Notes: a model not told the origin generated them from the letters alone. A DNA stretch of 57,008 nucleotides from JBFKMV01 sp041629655 (GCA_041629655.1 JBFKMV010000005.1:1-57008); one strand, 5' to 3'. Shown: positions 45,422 through 54,550, counted from the stretch's first letter. Numbers and translations: made by a program.

Positions 45422-47209
45422 ATGAAAACACGACTCCTCGTCGCCTTGCTCGCCCTCGCGACCGGGGTATCCACCGCCAGCGCCGCCCCGCCGATCCTGC
45501 CCTTCGAGGACGTGCGGCCGGGGATGCGCGGCACCGGCAAGACCGTGTTCGAGGGCACCCGGGTCGAGACGTTCGACGTCGAGATCGTGGGACTGCTGCC
45601 CAACATCGGACCGGACCAGAACCTGATCCTGGGCCGCTGCTCCGGCGGTCCGCTGGCCGATACCGGCGTCCTGGCCGGCATGAGCGGCAGCCCCGTGTTC
45701 GTCGACGGCAAGCTGGTCGGGGCCGTCGCGTACTCCTGGGGTTTCGCCAAGGAAGCGATCGCCGGGATCACGCCGATCGAGGAGATGCTGGCCGTCGCCA
45801 GCGCCTCCGGTCCCCCGCCCGCGGGTCCGCGCGCGGGCGCGGGGCTCACGCCGGACGACCTGGGGCGGCTGTACCGTCCCGAGCACCTGCCCGCGTTCCT
45901 GGGCGTCGAGTTGCCGGCGCGGCTGGGCGCGCCCACCGTCGCCCCGCCGCTCCAGGTGCCGTTGACGGTCTCGGGACTCGGCGCGGGCGGCTTCGCCCAG
46001 CTCGTCCCGCTGCTGTCCGGCGCCGGGTTCCGCCCCGTGCAGGGCGCCGGGGCCGGCCGCGCCGCCGAGCCGTCGCCCACGCTCGAGCCCGGCTCGGCGA
46101 TGGGGCTCAAGCTGGCCCGGGGCGACGTCGACCTCACCGCGACGGGCACCGTGACCTGGGTCGACGGCGGCCGCGTGCTGGCGTTCGGCCATCCGTTGTT
46201 CGGCCTGGGGCGGGTCGACCTGCCGCTGACCGGCGCGCGGGTCGAGCTGCTGCTGGCCAGCCTCCAGCAGTCGGCGCGGCTGGCCACGCCGCTGTCCGAG
46301 GTCGGGGCGGTGCGCGAGGACCGCCGCGCGGGAGTGCTGGGCGCCCTGGAGGTCAAGCCGCGGATGCTGCCCGTGCGCGTCCAGCTCGCCGATCAGCGCG
46401 GCCAGCAGCACGACTACTCGTTCGACATCGCCGACGATCCGCTGCTGTCGCCCCTGCTGTTGTTCGCGTCGCTGAACGGCATCCTGGCCAGCCGCGAGCG
46501 TTCCTTCGGCAGCGCCACGCTGCGGCTGCGCGAGGGCTCGGTGATCAAGATGGTCGGCCAGGACGACGTGCTGCTGGACAACCTGTTCGCCGGTCCCACG
46601 GCGTTCGAGTACTCCACCGGCATCTCGGCCTACATCCTGTACCTGTTGATGAACAACGCCTGGCAACCGCCGGAGATCGCGGGCGTCAACATCCTGGTCG
46701 AGTACGGGGACGCGCCGCTGACCGGCCGGATCCAGCGCGTGACGCTCGACCGCTACCGGGTGCGTCCCGGCGAGAGCGTGCGGGCCAGCGTGCTGGTCAG
46801 CCCGTACCGCGGGCCCGAGCGCGTGCTGACCCGCGAGATCGCGATTCCCCAGGACGCGCCCCCGGGACGCCTCTCGATCCACGTCGGCGGCGCGCTGGCG
46901 GTCAGCCGCGCCGACCGGGCCGCGGAGCCGCTGCTGCCCAACGACCTGGCGCAGTTCATCTGGCTGATCAACAACCTGCGCCGCAACGACCGGATCTACA
47001 TCGTGGCCTACGCCGAGGACTCGGGCGTGCTGCTGAGCGGGGCGCGCCTGCCCAACCTGCCGCCCTCGGTGGCCAGCGTGCTGACGCGCCCGCGAACGCT
47101 GGGCAACCTCTCGGTGGTCAGCCGCCGCGGCATCCTCGAGGAGGAGATCGCGACCGACTTCGCGGTGGAGGGGCTGGCGCGGATCCAGCTCGAGGTGCTC
47201 GAGCCGTGA
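45422..47209 (+). CDS. SpoIVB-like S55 peptidase-domain protein, permuted order
   Basis: The protein has 595 residues with a signal peptide (to about residue 21). Residues 50-105 match the C-terminal part of the SpoIVB S55 domain (VETFDVEIVG, GMSGSPVFVDGKLVGAVAY with Ser88/Ser90). Residues 222-265 match its N-terminal part (LEPGSAMGLKLARGDVDL, then TATGTVTWVDG, then AFGHPLFG with His257). So serine precedes histidine, the reverse of B. subtilis SpoIVB (His236, Ser378). The remaining 330 residues are beta-rich. Likely a periplasmic serine peptidase or a protein built on that fold. The next gene is coupled (GTGA). Confidence 0.8.
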   Translation: MKTRLLVALLALATGVSTASAAPPILPFEDVRPGMRGTGKTVFEGTRVETFDVEIVGLLPNIGPDQNLILGRCSGGPLADTGVLAGMSGSPVFVDGKLVGAVAYSWGFAKEAIAGITPIEEMLAVASASGPPPAGPRAGAGLTPDDLGRLYRPEHLPAFLGVELPARLGAPTVAPPLQVPLTVSGLGAGGFAQLVPLLSGAGFRPVQGAGAGRAAEPSPTLEPGSAMGLKLARGDVDLTATGTVTWVDGGRVLAFGHPLFGLGRVDLPLTGARVELLLASLQQSARLATPLSEVGAVREDRRAGVLGALEVKPRMLPVRVQLADQRGQQHDYSFDIADDPLLSPLLLFASLNGILASRERSFGSATLRLREGSVIKMVGQDDVLLDNLFAGPTAFEYSTGISAYILYLLMNNAWQPPEIAGVNILVEYGDAPLTGRIQRVTLDRYRVRPGESVRASVLVSPYRGPERVLTREIAIPQDAPPGRLSIHVGGALAVSRADRAAEPLLPNDLAQFIWLINNLRRNDRIYIVAYAEDSGVLLSGARLPNLPPSVASVLTRPRTLGNLSVVSRRGILEEEIATDFAVEGLARIQLEVLEP

Positions 47210-49326
47210 GCGCGCGCCGGCTCCGCAACGCCGCCCTGGCGATCGCCGTGGCGCTGGGCGCCGCGATCCCCGCCGCGGCCGTCGAGACGCGCCTCCACGC
47301 CGAGGACGGCGGCAGCCTGGCCCGCGGCGACGCCGACCGCATCGCGGTGACGCGCGCCGGGAGGCTGTTCCTGGCGCCGCGCCTGTCGCGCCTCAGCGGC
47401 GCGACCTGGGACGACGCTCCGGCGCACGTGTGGTCGATGGCGGCCACCGCCTCGGGAAGCCTGTACCTCGGCACCGGGCCCGAGGGCCGGGTGCTCGAGA
47501 TCACGCCCTCGGGCCGGATCCGCCAGGTCTACCGGGTCGAGGAGCCGATGGTCACCGCGCTGGCCGTGCTCGGCGACGGCACGCTGCTCGCCGGCACCGC
47601 GCCCGAGGGCCGGATCTACCGGATCGCCCCCGACGGGCGCGGCGCGGTGTGGGCCGAGACCGAGACGCGCTACGTGTGGTCGCTGGCCGCGGGGCCGAAC
47701 GGCAACGTCTACGCCGGGACCGGCGAGGAGGGTCTGATCCTCGAGATCGATCGCAAGGGAAACGCGTCGGCGTTCTTCGATACCGAGGAGCCGCACGTCG
47801 TCTCGCTGGCGCTGCACCCCGACGGCGGCCTGCTGGCCGGCGGCTCGGGCCGGGGCCTGCTGTACCGCATCGATGACGAGGGCAACGGCCTGGTGATCCA
47901 CGACGACGAGCTGCCCGAGGTGACGGCGATCGCGGTGCAGCCGGACCGCAGCATCGTGCTGGCGCTGCTGGCGCCGCCCCCGGCCGACCCCCGTCGGCCG
48001 CTGGTGCGGATCCAGCTGCCCCAGGGAGCCCGCGGCCCCGGCGGCGACGGCGTCAGCGAGCTGGACGACGACCGCACGGCGATCGTGGAGGGCTCGATCG
48101 AGGGGCTGCCGATGCCGTCCGACGCGCCCTCCGCCGCGGTGCGCGGGCGCGTGGTCCGGGTCTCCGCGGACGAGCACGAGGTCGACGAGCTGTGGCGCTC
48201 GAGCTCCGAGGCGCCGTTCGCGCTGGGGCGCGACGCCGCCGGGCGGGTGCTGTTCGGCACCGGCGAGCCGGCCCGCGTGTACCGCGTCGAGCGGGACGGC
48301 GACGTGGCGCGGCTGGTCACGCTGCGCGAGGCCCAGGTGACCACGATGGTCGACGCCGGCGGCTGGATCGGGCTGGCCACCAGCAACCCCGCGGCGACCT
48401 ACCGGCTGGACGGCGTCCCCGCGGAGTCCGGCGTCTTCGTCTCGCGCCCGATCGACGCGGGCGCGCCCGCCCGCTGGGGCACGATCCGCTGGCACGAGGA
48501 GGGCGACCCCGCCCGCGTCGAGCTGTACACGCGGACCGGCAACAGCGAGGTCCCGGACGGGACGTGGTCGGGCTGGAGCCCGGCGCTGACGGCCCCCGCG
48601 GGGAGCCCCGTGGTCAATCCGGACGGGCGGTTCCTGCAGTGGCGGGCCAGGATCCTCGGCCGCGACCGGCAGGAGAATCCCGCATCCCGGATCGAGGTCA
48701 GCTACGCGCCGCACAACCGCGCGCCGCGGATCCTCGGCTTTCGCCTGGACTCGCCGCTCGCGGCGGTGGCCGAGCAGGCCCGCTTCCGCTTCAGCACCAC
48801 CGACCCCGACGGCGATCCGGTGGTCGTCGAGGTCCGGTACCGGCCCGCGGCGGGCGGGGAGTGGCTGCGGGCGATCGATTCCGACCCGGTGAAGCCCTAC
48901 GACGACGGCCCGGCCTCGTGGAAGGACGGCCGCATCACGTGGGACACCTCCGCGATTCCGGAGGGTCGCTACGAGATCCGCGCCTTCGCCTCCGATCATC
49001 CGGCCAACCATCCCGGCGAGGGCCGGCGGACCCTGGCCGACGAGCGGCTGCTGGTGGCGATCGACCGCACCCCGCCGACGGTCGCCGTGACCCGCGCCGC
49101 CGACGGCACGCTCGAGGTCGTGGCGAAGGACGCCCAGTCCGCCGTGCGGCAGGTGGAGCTGGTCCGCGAGGAGCGCGCCCGCTTCACGGCGCGGCCGATG
49201 GACGGCGTCGCCGACGGGGCCGAGGAGCGCTTCCGCATCGCCGCCGGCGACGTTCCGGGCGACGGCTGGAGCGTGCGCGTCACCGATGCCGCGGGCAACA
49301 CCGCCGAGGAGCCCCTCTCGCCCTGA
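47206..49326 (+). CDS. Secreted beta-propeller with C-terminal Ig-like domains
   Basis: The protein has 706 residues and a signal peptide (to about residue 25). From 50 to 400 there are about seven repeats of the type GSLYLGTGPEGRVLEITPSG and GTLLAGTAPEGRIYRIAPDG, which form a beta-propeller. After residue 410 come a discoidin-like or Ig-like section (WGTIRWHEEGDPARVELYTR) and Ig-type units (FRFSTTDPDGDPVVVEVRYR, TPPTVAVTRAADG). Such proteins bind partners outside the cytoplasm. The GTG overlaps the S55 gene stop, so the two are made together and may interact. Confidence 0.82.
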   Translation: MSARRLRNAALAIAVALGAAIPAAAVETRLHAEDGGSLARGDADRIAVTRAGRLFLAPRLSRLSGATWDDAPAHVWSMAATASGSLYLGTGPEGRVLEITPSGRIRQVYRVEEPMVTALAVLGDGTLLAGTAPEGRIYRIAPDGRGAVWAETETRYVWSLAAGPNGNVYAGTGEEGLILEIDRKGNASAFFDTEEPHVVSLALHPDGGLLAGGSGRGLLYRIDDEGNGLVIHDDELPEVTAIAVQPDRSIVLALLAPPPADPRRPLVRIQLPQGARGPGGDGVSELDDDRTAIVEGSIEGLPMPSDAPSAAVRGRVVRVSADEHEVDELWRSSSEAPFALGRDAAGRVLFGTGEPARVYRVERDGDVARLVTLREAQVTTMVDAGGWIGLATSNPAATYRLDGVPAESGVFVSRPIDAGAPARWGTIRWHEEGDPARVELYTRTGNSEVPDGTWSGWSPALTAPAGSPVVNPDGRFLQWRARILGRDRQENPASRIEVSYAPHNRAPRILGFRLDSPLAAVAEQARFRFSTTDPDGDPVVVEVRYRPAAGGEWLRAIDSDPVKPYDDGPASWKDGRITWDTSAIPEGRYEIRAFASDHPANHPGEGRRTLADERLLVAIDRTPPTVAVTRAADGTLEVVAKDAQSAVRQVELVREERARFTARPMDGVADGAEERFRIAAGDVPGDGWSVRVTDAAGNTAEEPLSP

Positions 49327-49351
49327 AGATCCCCTAGACTAGAGGGCGCCC

Positions 49352-49368
49352 TGGCAGCACCGTCGCTG
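49352..49368 (+). promoter_or_regulatory. Weak sigma-54-like promoter before the peptide-binding protein
   Basis: TGGCAG (49352-49357) and TCGCT (49363-49367) set GG and GC ten bases apart, with nine of eleven consensus matches but a C in the -12 T position. It lies 40 bases before the start at 49408. Confidence 0.3.
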
Positions 49369-49407
49369 CCCGCGCCGCCGCTCGACGGCCTGGGGGAGTT
49401 CCGACCG

Positions 49408-51036
49408 ATGCGTCTCCGCGCGACCCGATCACCGTCGACCGCGACCGCCGCCGCGACGCTCGCGCTGCTGGTCCTCGTCTGCGCCGCGTGCAAGGCGCCC
49501 GTCGAGGACCGCGCGGCGACCAACACCCTGCAGGCGCAGCTGAGCAGCGCGCCGGACTCGCTGACCATCGTCGGGACCGGCGACAGCGTCTCGCACCAGG
49601 TCGGTCGGCTGCTCTCGGACAGCCTGGTGCACTACGACGAGCACCTCGACCTGATCCCCGGGCTCGCCGAGTCGTGGGAGCTTTCCGACGACCGCCGCAC
49701 CGTCACGTTCCGCCTGCGGCGCGGCGTGCGCTGGCACGACGGGGCCCCCTTCACAGCGCGGGACGTCGCGTTCACCGTGGCCCGGATCAAGCAGCCCGAG
49801 ACCCTCGCGCGTTCGTACGCGCCCCCGCTCGACCGCGTCGACCGCGTCGTCGTCGAGGACGACCACACGCTCCGCGCGCACTACAGCGAGCCCACTCCGG
49901 ACTACCTCGCCGCGTGGTGGTTCCCGATCATCCCCGAGCACGCGGCGGGCGGTGACGAGCCGTTCCTGACCGGCCCCTTCTCGCGGCAGCCGATCGGCTG
50001 CGGGCCGTTCCGGTTCGTGTCCTACGAGGCCGACCAGCGGATCGAGCTCGAGGCCAACCCGGACTACTGGGACGGCGCTCCGGCCCTGGACCGGCTGGTG
50101 CTGCGGGTGCTCCCGGACCGCCGCACGGCCTTCCAGGCGCTGCTCCAGGGCGAGCTGGACCTGATCACGGCCACGCCGGACCTGTACAGCGAGGCGGCCG
50201 GCGCTCCGGGGATCGCGCGCTTTTCGTACTACCGGCTTTCGGTGTGGTTTCTGGGCTGGCGCGAGGACGGCTCGAACCCGTTCTTCGGCGACGCACGGAT
50301 CCGGCGCGCGATGGTGCTGAGCCTCGACCGCGAGGGCTTCGCGGAGAAGCTGATGGCGGGGCTGGCCCGCCCGGCGGCGACCAGCTACCACCCCGACTCG
50401 CACTGGACCGACCGCGCGCTGCGCCCGCTGCCTCACGACCCGGAGGCGGCGCGGCGGCTGCTCGCCGAGGCCGGCTTCGTCGACCGCGACGGCGACGGAT
50501 GGCTCGAGCGCGGCGATACGCCGTTCGCGTTCACGCTGACGGTGCGCATCGGCGGCTCGCGCGACGTGGTGGACCGCCTGGCGGCGTGGATCCAGGAGTC
50601 GCTGCGGGAGATCGGGGTGCGGATGGAGATCGAGACGCTGGAGGCCAACGCGTTCGCGGAGCGCCGCAACCAGGGCGACTTCCAGGCGATCATGACCGGC
50701 CTGTCGTTCGACGCGATCCCGGACCAGTACGAGCTCTACCACTCCACGATGACCTTCGACGGCGGCGGCTTCAACTACGGCGCGTTCGCGGACCCCGAGG
50801 TGGACCGGCTGCTCGAGCTGGGCCGCAGCACCTTCGACGACGAGGCGCGTCACGAGATCTACCGCAGCCTGCAGGCACGCCTGCTGGAGCAGCAGCCGAT
50901 CTCGGCGCTGTTCCACTTCCCCTCGCCGGTGCTGCACGACGCGCGGCTGCGCGGCATCCGCGGCTCGCCGCTGGACCACTGGCGGGTCAAGCCCGGTCCG
51001 GCGGCGTGGCACTGGGCCGGGACGGACGGAGAGTAA
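49408..51036 (+). CDS. Peptide ABC transporter solute-binding lipoprotein (family 5)
   Basis: This 542-residue protein has a lipoprotein signal with the likely acylated cysteine at 28 (VCAAC). The family-5 signature is clear: LIPGLAESWELSDDRRTVTF, RRGVRWHDGAPFTARDVAFT and FGDARIRRAMVLSLDREGFA. It captures oligopeptides or similar ligands in the periplasm and hands them to the two permeases that follow. It is not closely like the sensory lipoprotein at 27112, which has lost several of these motifs. Confidence 0.93.
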   Translation: MRLRATRSPSTATAAATLALLVLVCAACKAPVEDRAATNTLQAQLSSAPDSLTIVGTGDSVSHQVGRLLSDSLVHYDEHLDLIPGLAESWELSDDRRTVTFRLRRGVRWHDGAPFTARDVAFTVARIKQPETLARSYAPPLDRVDRVVVEDDHTLRAHYSEPTPDYLAAWWFPIIPEHAAGGDEPFLTGPFSRQPIGCGPFRFVSYEADQRIELEANPDYWDGAPALDRLVLRVLPDRRTAFQALLQGELDLITATPDLYSEAAGAPGIARFSYYRLSVWFLGWREDGSNPFFGDARIRRAMVLSLDREGFAEKLMAGLARPAATSYHPDSHWTDRALRPLPHDPEAARRLLAEAGFVDRDGDGWLERGDTPFAFTLTVRIGGSRDVVDRLAAWIQESLREIGVRMEIETLEANAFAERRNQGDFQAIMTGLSFDAIPDQYELYHSTMTFDGGGFNYGAFADPEVDRLLELGRSTFDDEARHEIYRSLQARLLEQQPISALFHFPSPVLHDARLRGIRGSPLDHWRVKPGPAAWHWAGTDGE

Positions 51037-51038
51037 CG

Positions 51039-52025
51039 TTGCTGCGACGGCTCGTGCGCCGCTGCGCCACCGCCGTGCTGACCCTGCTGCTGGTCACGTT
51101 GCTGGTGTTCGGGCTGACCCATCTCGTGCCCGGCGATCCGCTCACCGGTGAGTCGGCCGATCCCGGCGTCCGCCCGTTGACGCGCGACCGGCTGGAGCAG
51201 CTGCGGACCCTGTACCGCCTCGACCGGCCGGTCCCGGTGCAGTACGGCCTGTGGCTCGGGGACCTGCTGCGCGGGGACCTCGGAACCTCGTTCAGCGACG
51301 GGCGGCCGGTGCTGGAGAAGATGACCGAGCGGCTCGGCGTGACGCTGCTGCTGAACGCGCTGTCGCTCGGTTTGATGGTGCTGCTGGCGGTGCCGCTGGG
51401 GACGCTGGCCGCGTTGCGGCCGGGCTCGCGGCTCGACCGCTGGACCGGTGGGCTGACCTATGCGCTGTACGCGCTGCCGGTGTTCTGGGCCGGGCTGCTG
51501 CTGCAGATCGCGTTCTCGGTGCGGCTCGGCTGGCTGCCGCTGTTCGGGTTGGCCTCGGAGGGGGCGGCCGGGCTGGGAGCCGCGGCGCGGCTGGCCGACC
51601 GGGCGGCGCACCTGGTGCTGCCGGTGATCTGTCTCGGTTACGGGGGGCTGGCCTACCTCTCGCGCTTCGTGCGCGCCAACCTGCTCGACAACGCGTTGAT
51701 CGAGAGCGGGCGCGCGGCGCGGGCGCGGGGGCTGAGCGAGCTGGCGGTGCTGGTGCGACACGGGTTCGCCCAGGCGGCGGTGCCGATGCTGACCCTGGCG
51801 GGATTCCTGTTGCCGGCGCTGGTGGGCGGCTCGGTGATCGTCGAGACGATCTTCGCCATCCCCGGTCTCGGGATGCTGTTCGTCGAGGCGGTGCTCGACC
51901 GGGACATCCCGGTGCTGATGGGCGTGACGCTGCTCGGATCGTCGGCGACGCTGGCCGGCATCCTGGCGGCGGACCTGCTGTACGCGGTCGCCGACCCGCG
52001 CGTTCGGAGGGGCGAGGTTGCGTGA
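51039..52025 (+). CDS. Peptide ABC transporter permease, DppB-like
   Basis: The permease has 328 residues starting with TTG at 51039, behind GGAGAG. N-terminal LVFGLTHLVPGDPLTGESAD is typical of DppB/OppB. Six membrane segments follow, with the EAA loop ESGRAARARGLSE that contacts the ATPase and the C-terminal IPGLGMLFVEAVLDRDIPVL. It forms half of the membrane pore. It begins two bases after the binding-protein stop and overlaps the next permease by eight bases. Confidence 0.94.
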   Translation: MLRRLVRRCATAVLTLLLVTLLVFGLTHLVPGDPLTGESADPGVRPLTRDRLEQLRTLYRLDRPVPVQYGLWLGDLLRGDLGTSFSDGRPVLEKMTERLGVTLLLNALSLGLMVLLAVPLGTLAALRPGSRLDRWTGGLTYALYALPVFWAGLLLQIAFSVRLGWLPLFGLASEGAAGLGAAARLADRAAHLVLPVICLGYGGLAYLSRFVRANLLDNALIESGRAARARGLSELAVLVRHGFAQAAVPMLTLAGFLLPALVGGSVIVETIFAIPGLGMLFVEAVLDRDIPVLMGVTLLGSSATLAGILAADLLYAVADPRVRRGEVA

Positions 52026-52974
52026 GTCTGCGCTGCCCCGCGGTCTCGCGGCCGGCCTCTGGCTGATGGGGGGGCTGGTGGTGGCCGCCGTGACGGCCCC
52101 CCTGCTGGCGACCGACCTGCCGTGGATCGAGCGCGGGCCGGACGGGCTCGGCTCCCCGGCGCTCCGCGGCTACCTCGGGCTCGGTCCGGACCGGGCCGGC
52201 GGGGTCGCCGAGCGCGTCGTGCTGCGGGCCCCGATCCCCTACCACCCCGCGCGGCAGGACTTCGACGCGCACCTCGAGGCGCCCTCCGGACGGCACTGGC
52301 TCGGCACGGACGGCCTGGGGCGCGACCTCGCGGCCCGGACGCTCCACGGCGCCCGCGTGTCGCTGGTGGTGGGGCTGCTGGCCGCGCTGCTGGCGCTGGC
52401 CGTGGGCCTGCCGCTCGGGGCGCTGGCCGGCTACGCCGGGGGCTGGTGGGACGCCGCCGTGTCGCGACTGGTCGAGACGATGCTGTGCTTCCCGACCCTG
52501 CTGCTGGCGCTGGCGATCCTGGCCACGGGCTGGCAGGCGTGGCTGCCCGACGTGCTGCGGATCGGCCTCGTGCTCGGCCTGACCGGCTGGATCCCCGTCA
52601 CCCGCTACCTGCGGGCGGAGTTCCTCAAGCTGCGGGGCTCGGACCTGCTGGCGGCCGCGCGCGCCACCGGGGCCGGGCACCTCAGGATCGTGCTGCGGCA
52701 CCTGCTGCCGTCGGCGCTGGCGCCGGTGCTGGTGACCGCCGCGTTCGCTGTCGCCGGCGCGATCGTGCTCGAGGCGGCGCTGTCGTTTTTGGGTCTGGGG
52801 GTGGCCGAGCCGACGGCGACCTGGGGCCGCCTGCTGCGCGAGGCTCGCGACCACGTGGACCGCGCGTGGTGGCTGGCGCTGTTCCCGGGCATCGCGCTGT
52901 TCCTGACCGTGCTGACGTGCAACCTGATCGGCGAGGGCGTCCGCGACCTGCTCGACCCGCGGAGCCGGCGGTGA
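52018..52974 (+). CDS. Peptide ABC transporter permease, DppC-like
   Basis: This 318-residue permease matches DppC/OppC: HWLGTDGLGRDLAARTLHGA, the EAA loop ARATGAGHLRIVLRHLLP, and the end of the domain ALSFLGLGVAEPTATWGRLL. The periplasmic loop before it (about 35-85) is longer than usual. TTG at 52018 is the only plausible early start and its ribosome site is poor, so it may depend on coupling to the previous gene. No ATPase genes follow, so the energising subunits must be encoded elsewhere. Confidence 0.92.
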   Translation: MRESALPRGLAAGLWLMGGLVVAAVTAPLLATDLPWIERGPDGLGSPALRGYLGLGPDRAGGVAERVVLRAPIPYHPARQDFDAHLEAPSGRHWLGTDGLGRDLAARTLHGARVSLVVGLLAALLALAVGLPLGALAGYAGGWWDAAVSRLVETMLCFPTLLLALAILATGWQAWLPDVLRIGLVLGLTGWIPVTRYLRAEFLKLRGSDLLAAARATGAGHLRIVLRHLLPSALAPVLVTAAFAVAGAIVLEAALSFLGLGVAEPTATWGRLLREARDHVDRAWWLALFPGIALFLTVLTCNLIGEGVRDLLDPRSRR

Positions 52975-53420
52975 GCGCGGCGGTCCCGCGGAACCGCCGC
53001 GACCGCAGGCCGGTCCAGGCCGCCGCGGTGCTGGCGGTGCTCACGCTGGCCGTGCTGATCGCGTCGCGCAGCCTGGTCCTGCCGTGGGTCATCGACGGCC
53101 CCTCGATGCGGCCCGCCCTGGAGCCCGGGGACCGCGTGCTCGTGGACCTGTGGACCTACCGCCAGCGGGCGCCGCGGCCCGGCGAGGTGGCATTGTTCTT
53201 CGGGCCCGGTGGGATGCCGATGGTCAAGCGGGTGGCGGTGGCGCTGCCGCCCGAGGCCCGGGGCGCGGGCCCCGGCACCTTCTGGATGCTCGGTGACAAC
53301 CCGGCGGGCAGCACCGACTCGCGCCAGTTCGGGGCCGTGGAGCGGGCGCGGGTCCGCGGCCGGGTCCTCGTCCGCTACTGGCCGCCGGGGCGGGCCGGTC
53401 CGCTTCGGGGTCGACGCTGA
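52971..53420 (+). CDS. Small signal peptidase I
   Basis: The 149-residue S26 peptidase has one membrane segment (about 17-33), the nucleophile Ser45 in DGPSMRPAL, the general base Lys86 in MVKRVAV and the box GDNPAGSTDSRQFG. It removes signal peptides from exported proteins. It is shorter than typical LepB (E. coli has 324 residues), having few inserts. The GTG overlaps the DppC stop (GTGA), an unusual place for a signal peptidase. Confidence 0.9.
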   Translation: MSAAVPRNRRDRRPVQAAAVLAVLTLAVLIASRSLVLPWVIDGPSMRPALEPGDRVLVDLWTYRQRAPRPGEVALFFGPGGMPMVKRVAVALPPEARGAGPGTFWMLGDNPAGSTDSRQFGAVERARVRGRVLVRYWPPGRAGPLRGRR

Positions 53421-53432
53421 CTTAGTGGAATT

Positions 53433-54269
53433 TTAGCTTTTATTGACTGTAGGGATCAGGGGGTTCAGACTGCCCGTCCGATAGCCCTCGAGGTCCAGCG
53501 CGACGAACCGGAACCCCGCTCCGCGCACCGCCTCCACCACGCGCGCACGCAGGCCGCGGTCGAGCAGGCGGTCCAGGTCCCCGGGATCGACCTCGATCCG
53601 CGCCACGTCCCCGTGATGGCGGACACGCAGCCGCTCCAGGCCCAGCCCGCGCAGCGCGGCCTCGGCCCGCTCGACCTGCGAGAGCCGCTCCGGCGTCACC
53701 GCGGTCCCCACGGGGAGCCGTGAGGCGAGGCAGGCCGCGGCCGGCCGGTCCGCGACCGGCAGGGCCATCCCCGCGGCGAGCTCGCGCACGTCTTGCTTGG
53801 TGATCCGGGCCTCCAGCAGCGGGGCCAGGACCCGCCGTTCGGCGGCCGCCCGCATGCCCGGGCGAAAGTCCCCCGCGTCGTCCAGGATCGCCCCGTAAGC
53901 CAGCGCCGCCAGCCCGTCGCGCCGCGCCAGCCCCGCCAGGACCTCAAAAAGCTCGGAACGGCAGTGATAACAGCGATCCCCGGCATTGGCGCGGTACGCC
54001 GGCCGTTCCAGCTCGCGGGTCTCGACGATCCGGTGCCGGGCGCCCAGCGCCACGGCGACCCGGCTGGCGGCCTCGAGGTCGGCCGCGGGCAGGGAGGCAG
54101 AGCGCCCGGTCGCGGCCAGGACGCGCCGCGGCCCCAGGGCCTCGAGGGCGAGGGCCAGCAGGACGGCACTGTCCACCCCGCCCGACAGCGCCACCAGGAC
54201 ACTGCCGGCGTCGCGCAGCGGCCGGAGCGCGAGGTCGCGCTTGTTTTCGAGCTCGCTGCGGACGTTCAA
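53433..54269 (-). CDS. larE: LarE-like ATP-dependent sacrificial sulfur transferase
   Basis: The 278-residue protein has a PP-loop ATP site SGGVDSA (29-35), the segment GDRCYHCR (Cys100, Cys103) and the LarE hallmark AACLASRLPVG with Cys180, the position of the sacrificial cysteine. LarE gives sulfur to the nicotinic-acid-derived cofactor (nickel-pincer) used by lactate racemase relatives. LarB and LarC are not adjacent. Start TTG 54269 follows GGAAGG and fits the family N-terminus; a TTG at 54341 is possible. It converges on the signal peptidase gene. Confidence 0.85.
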   Translation of the reverse strand: MNVRSELENKRDLALRPLRDAGSVLVALSGGVDSAVLLALALEALGPRRVLAATGRSASLPAADLEAASRVAVALGARHRIVETRELERPAYRANAGDRCYHCRSELFEVLAGLARRDGLAALAYGAILDDAGDFRPGMRAAAERRVLAPLLEARITKQDVRELAAGMALPVADRPAAACLASRLPVGTAVTPERLSQVERAEAALRGLGLERLRVRHHGDVARIEVDPGDLDRLLDRGLRARVVEAVRGAGFRFVALDLEGYRTGSLNPLIPTVNKS

Positions 54270-54435
54270 ACCGCACCTTCCCGCCGTCGCCCGGGAGCGG
54301 TCTGCCCGCCCCCGGCGCGACCGTCCGGCCAGCCGTGGCAAGGCGTCGCGAGAGCATGGAAAAACGGTGCGATTCGCATCTGATTTGTGCCGGTGGCTGC
54401 GGTCGTCGGGACCGCTAGGGAATCCTGCTTCCGCC

Positions 54436-54464
54436 TTGACAACCCCTGGGCCTCACCGTACATA
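54436..54464 (+). promoter_or_regulatory. Promoter of the subtilase gene
   Basis: A perfect TTGACA (54436-54441) and the weak TACATA (54459-54464) are 17 bases apart, in the gap 54270-54550. The transcript would have a leader of about 80 bases, ending in a strong GGAGGAGG before the ATG at 54551. Confidence 0.55.
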
Positions 54465-54550
54465 ACCGCGGACCCTTTGGGGGGATTGTGCGTTTTGCTG
54501 TTCATACAGTCCGTTTCCGTTCTACCACATCATCACCGCAGGAGGAGGGT

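Noticed and set aside
43285..46356. 1023-codon open frame on the minus strand
   Set aside because: Antisense shadow of argS and the S55 gene, both of which have clear conserved motifs and ribosome sites on the plus strand.
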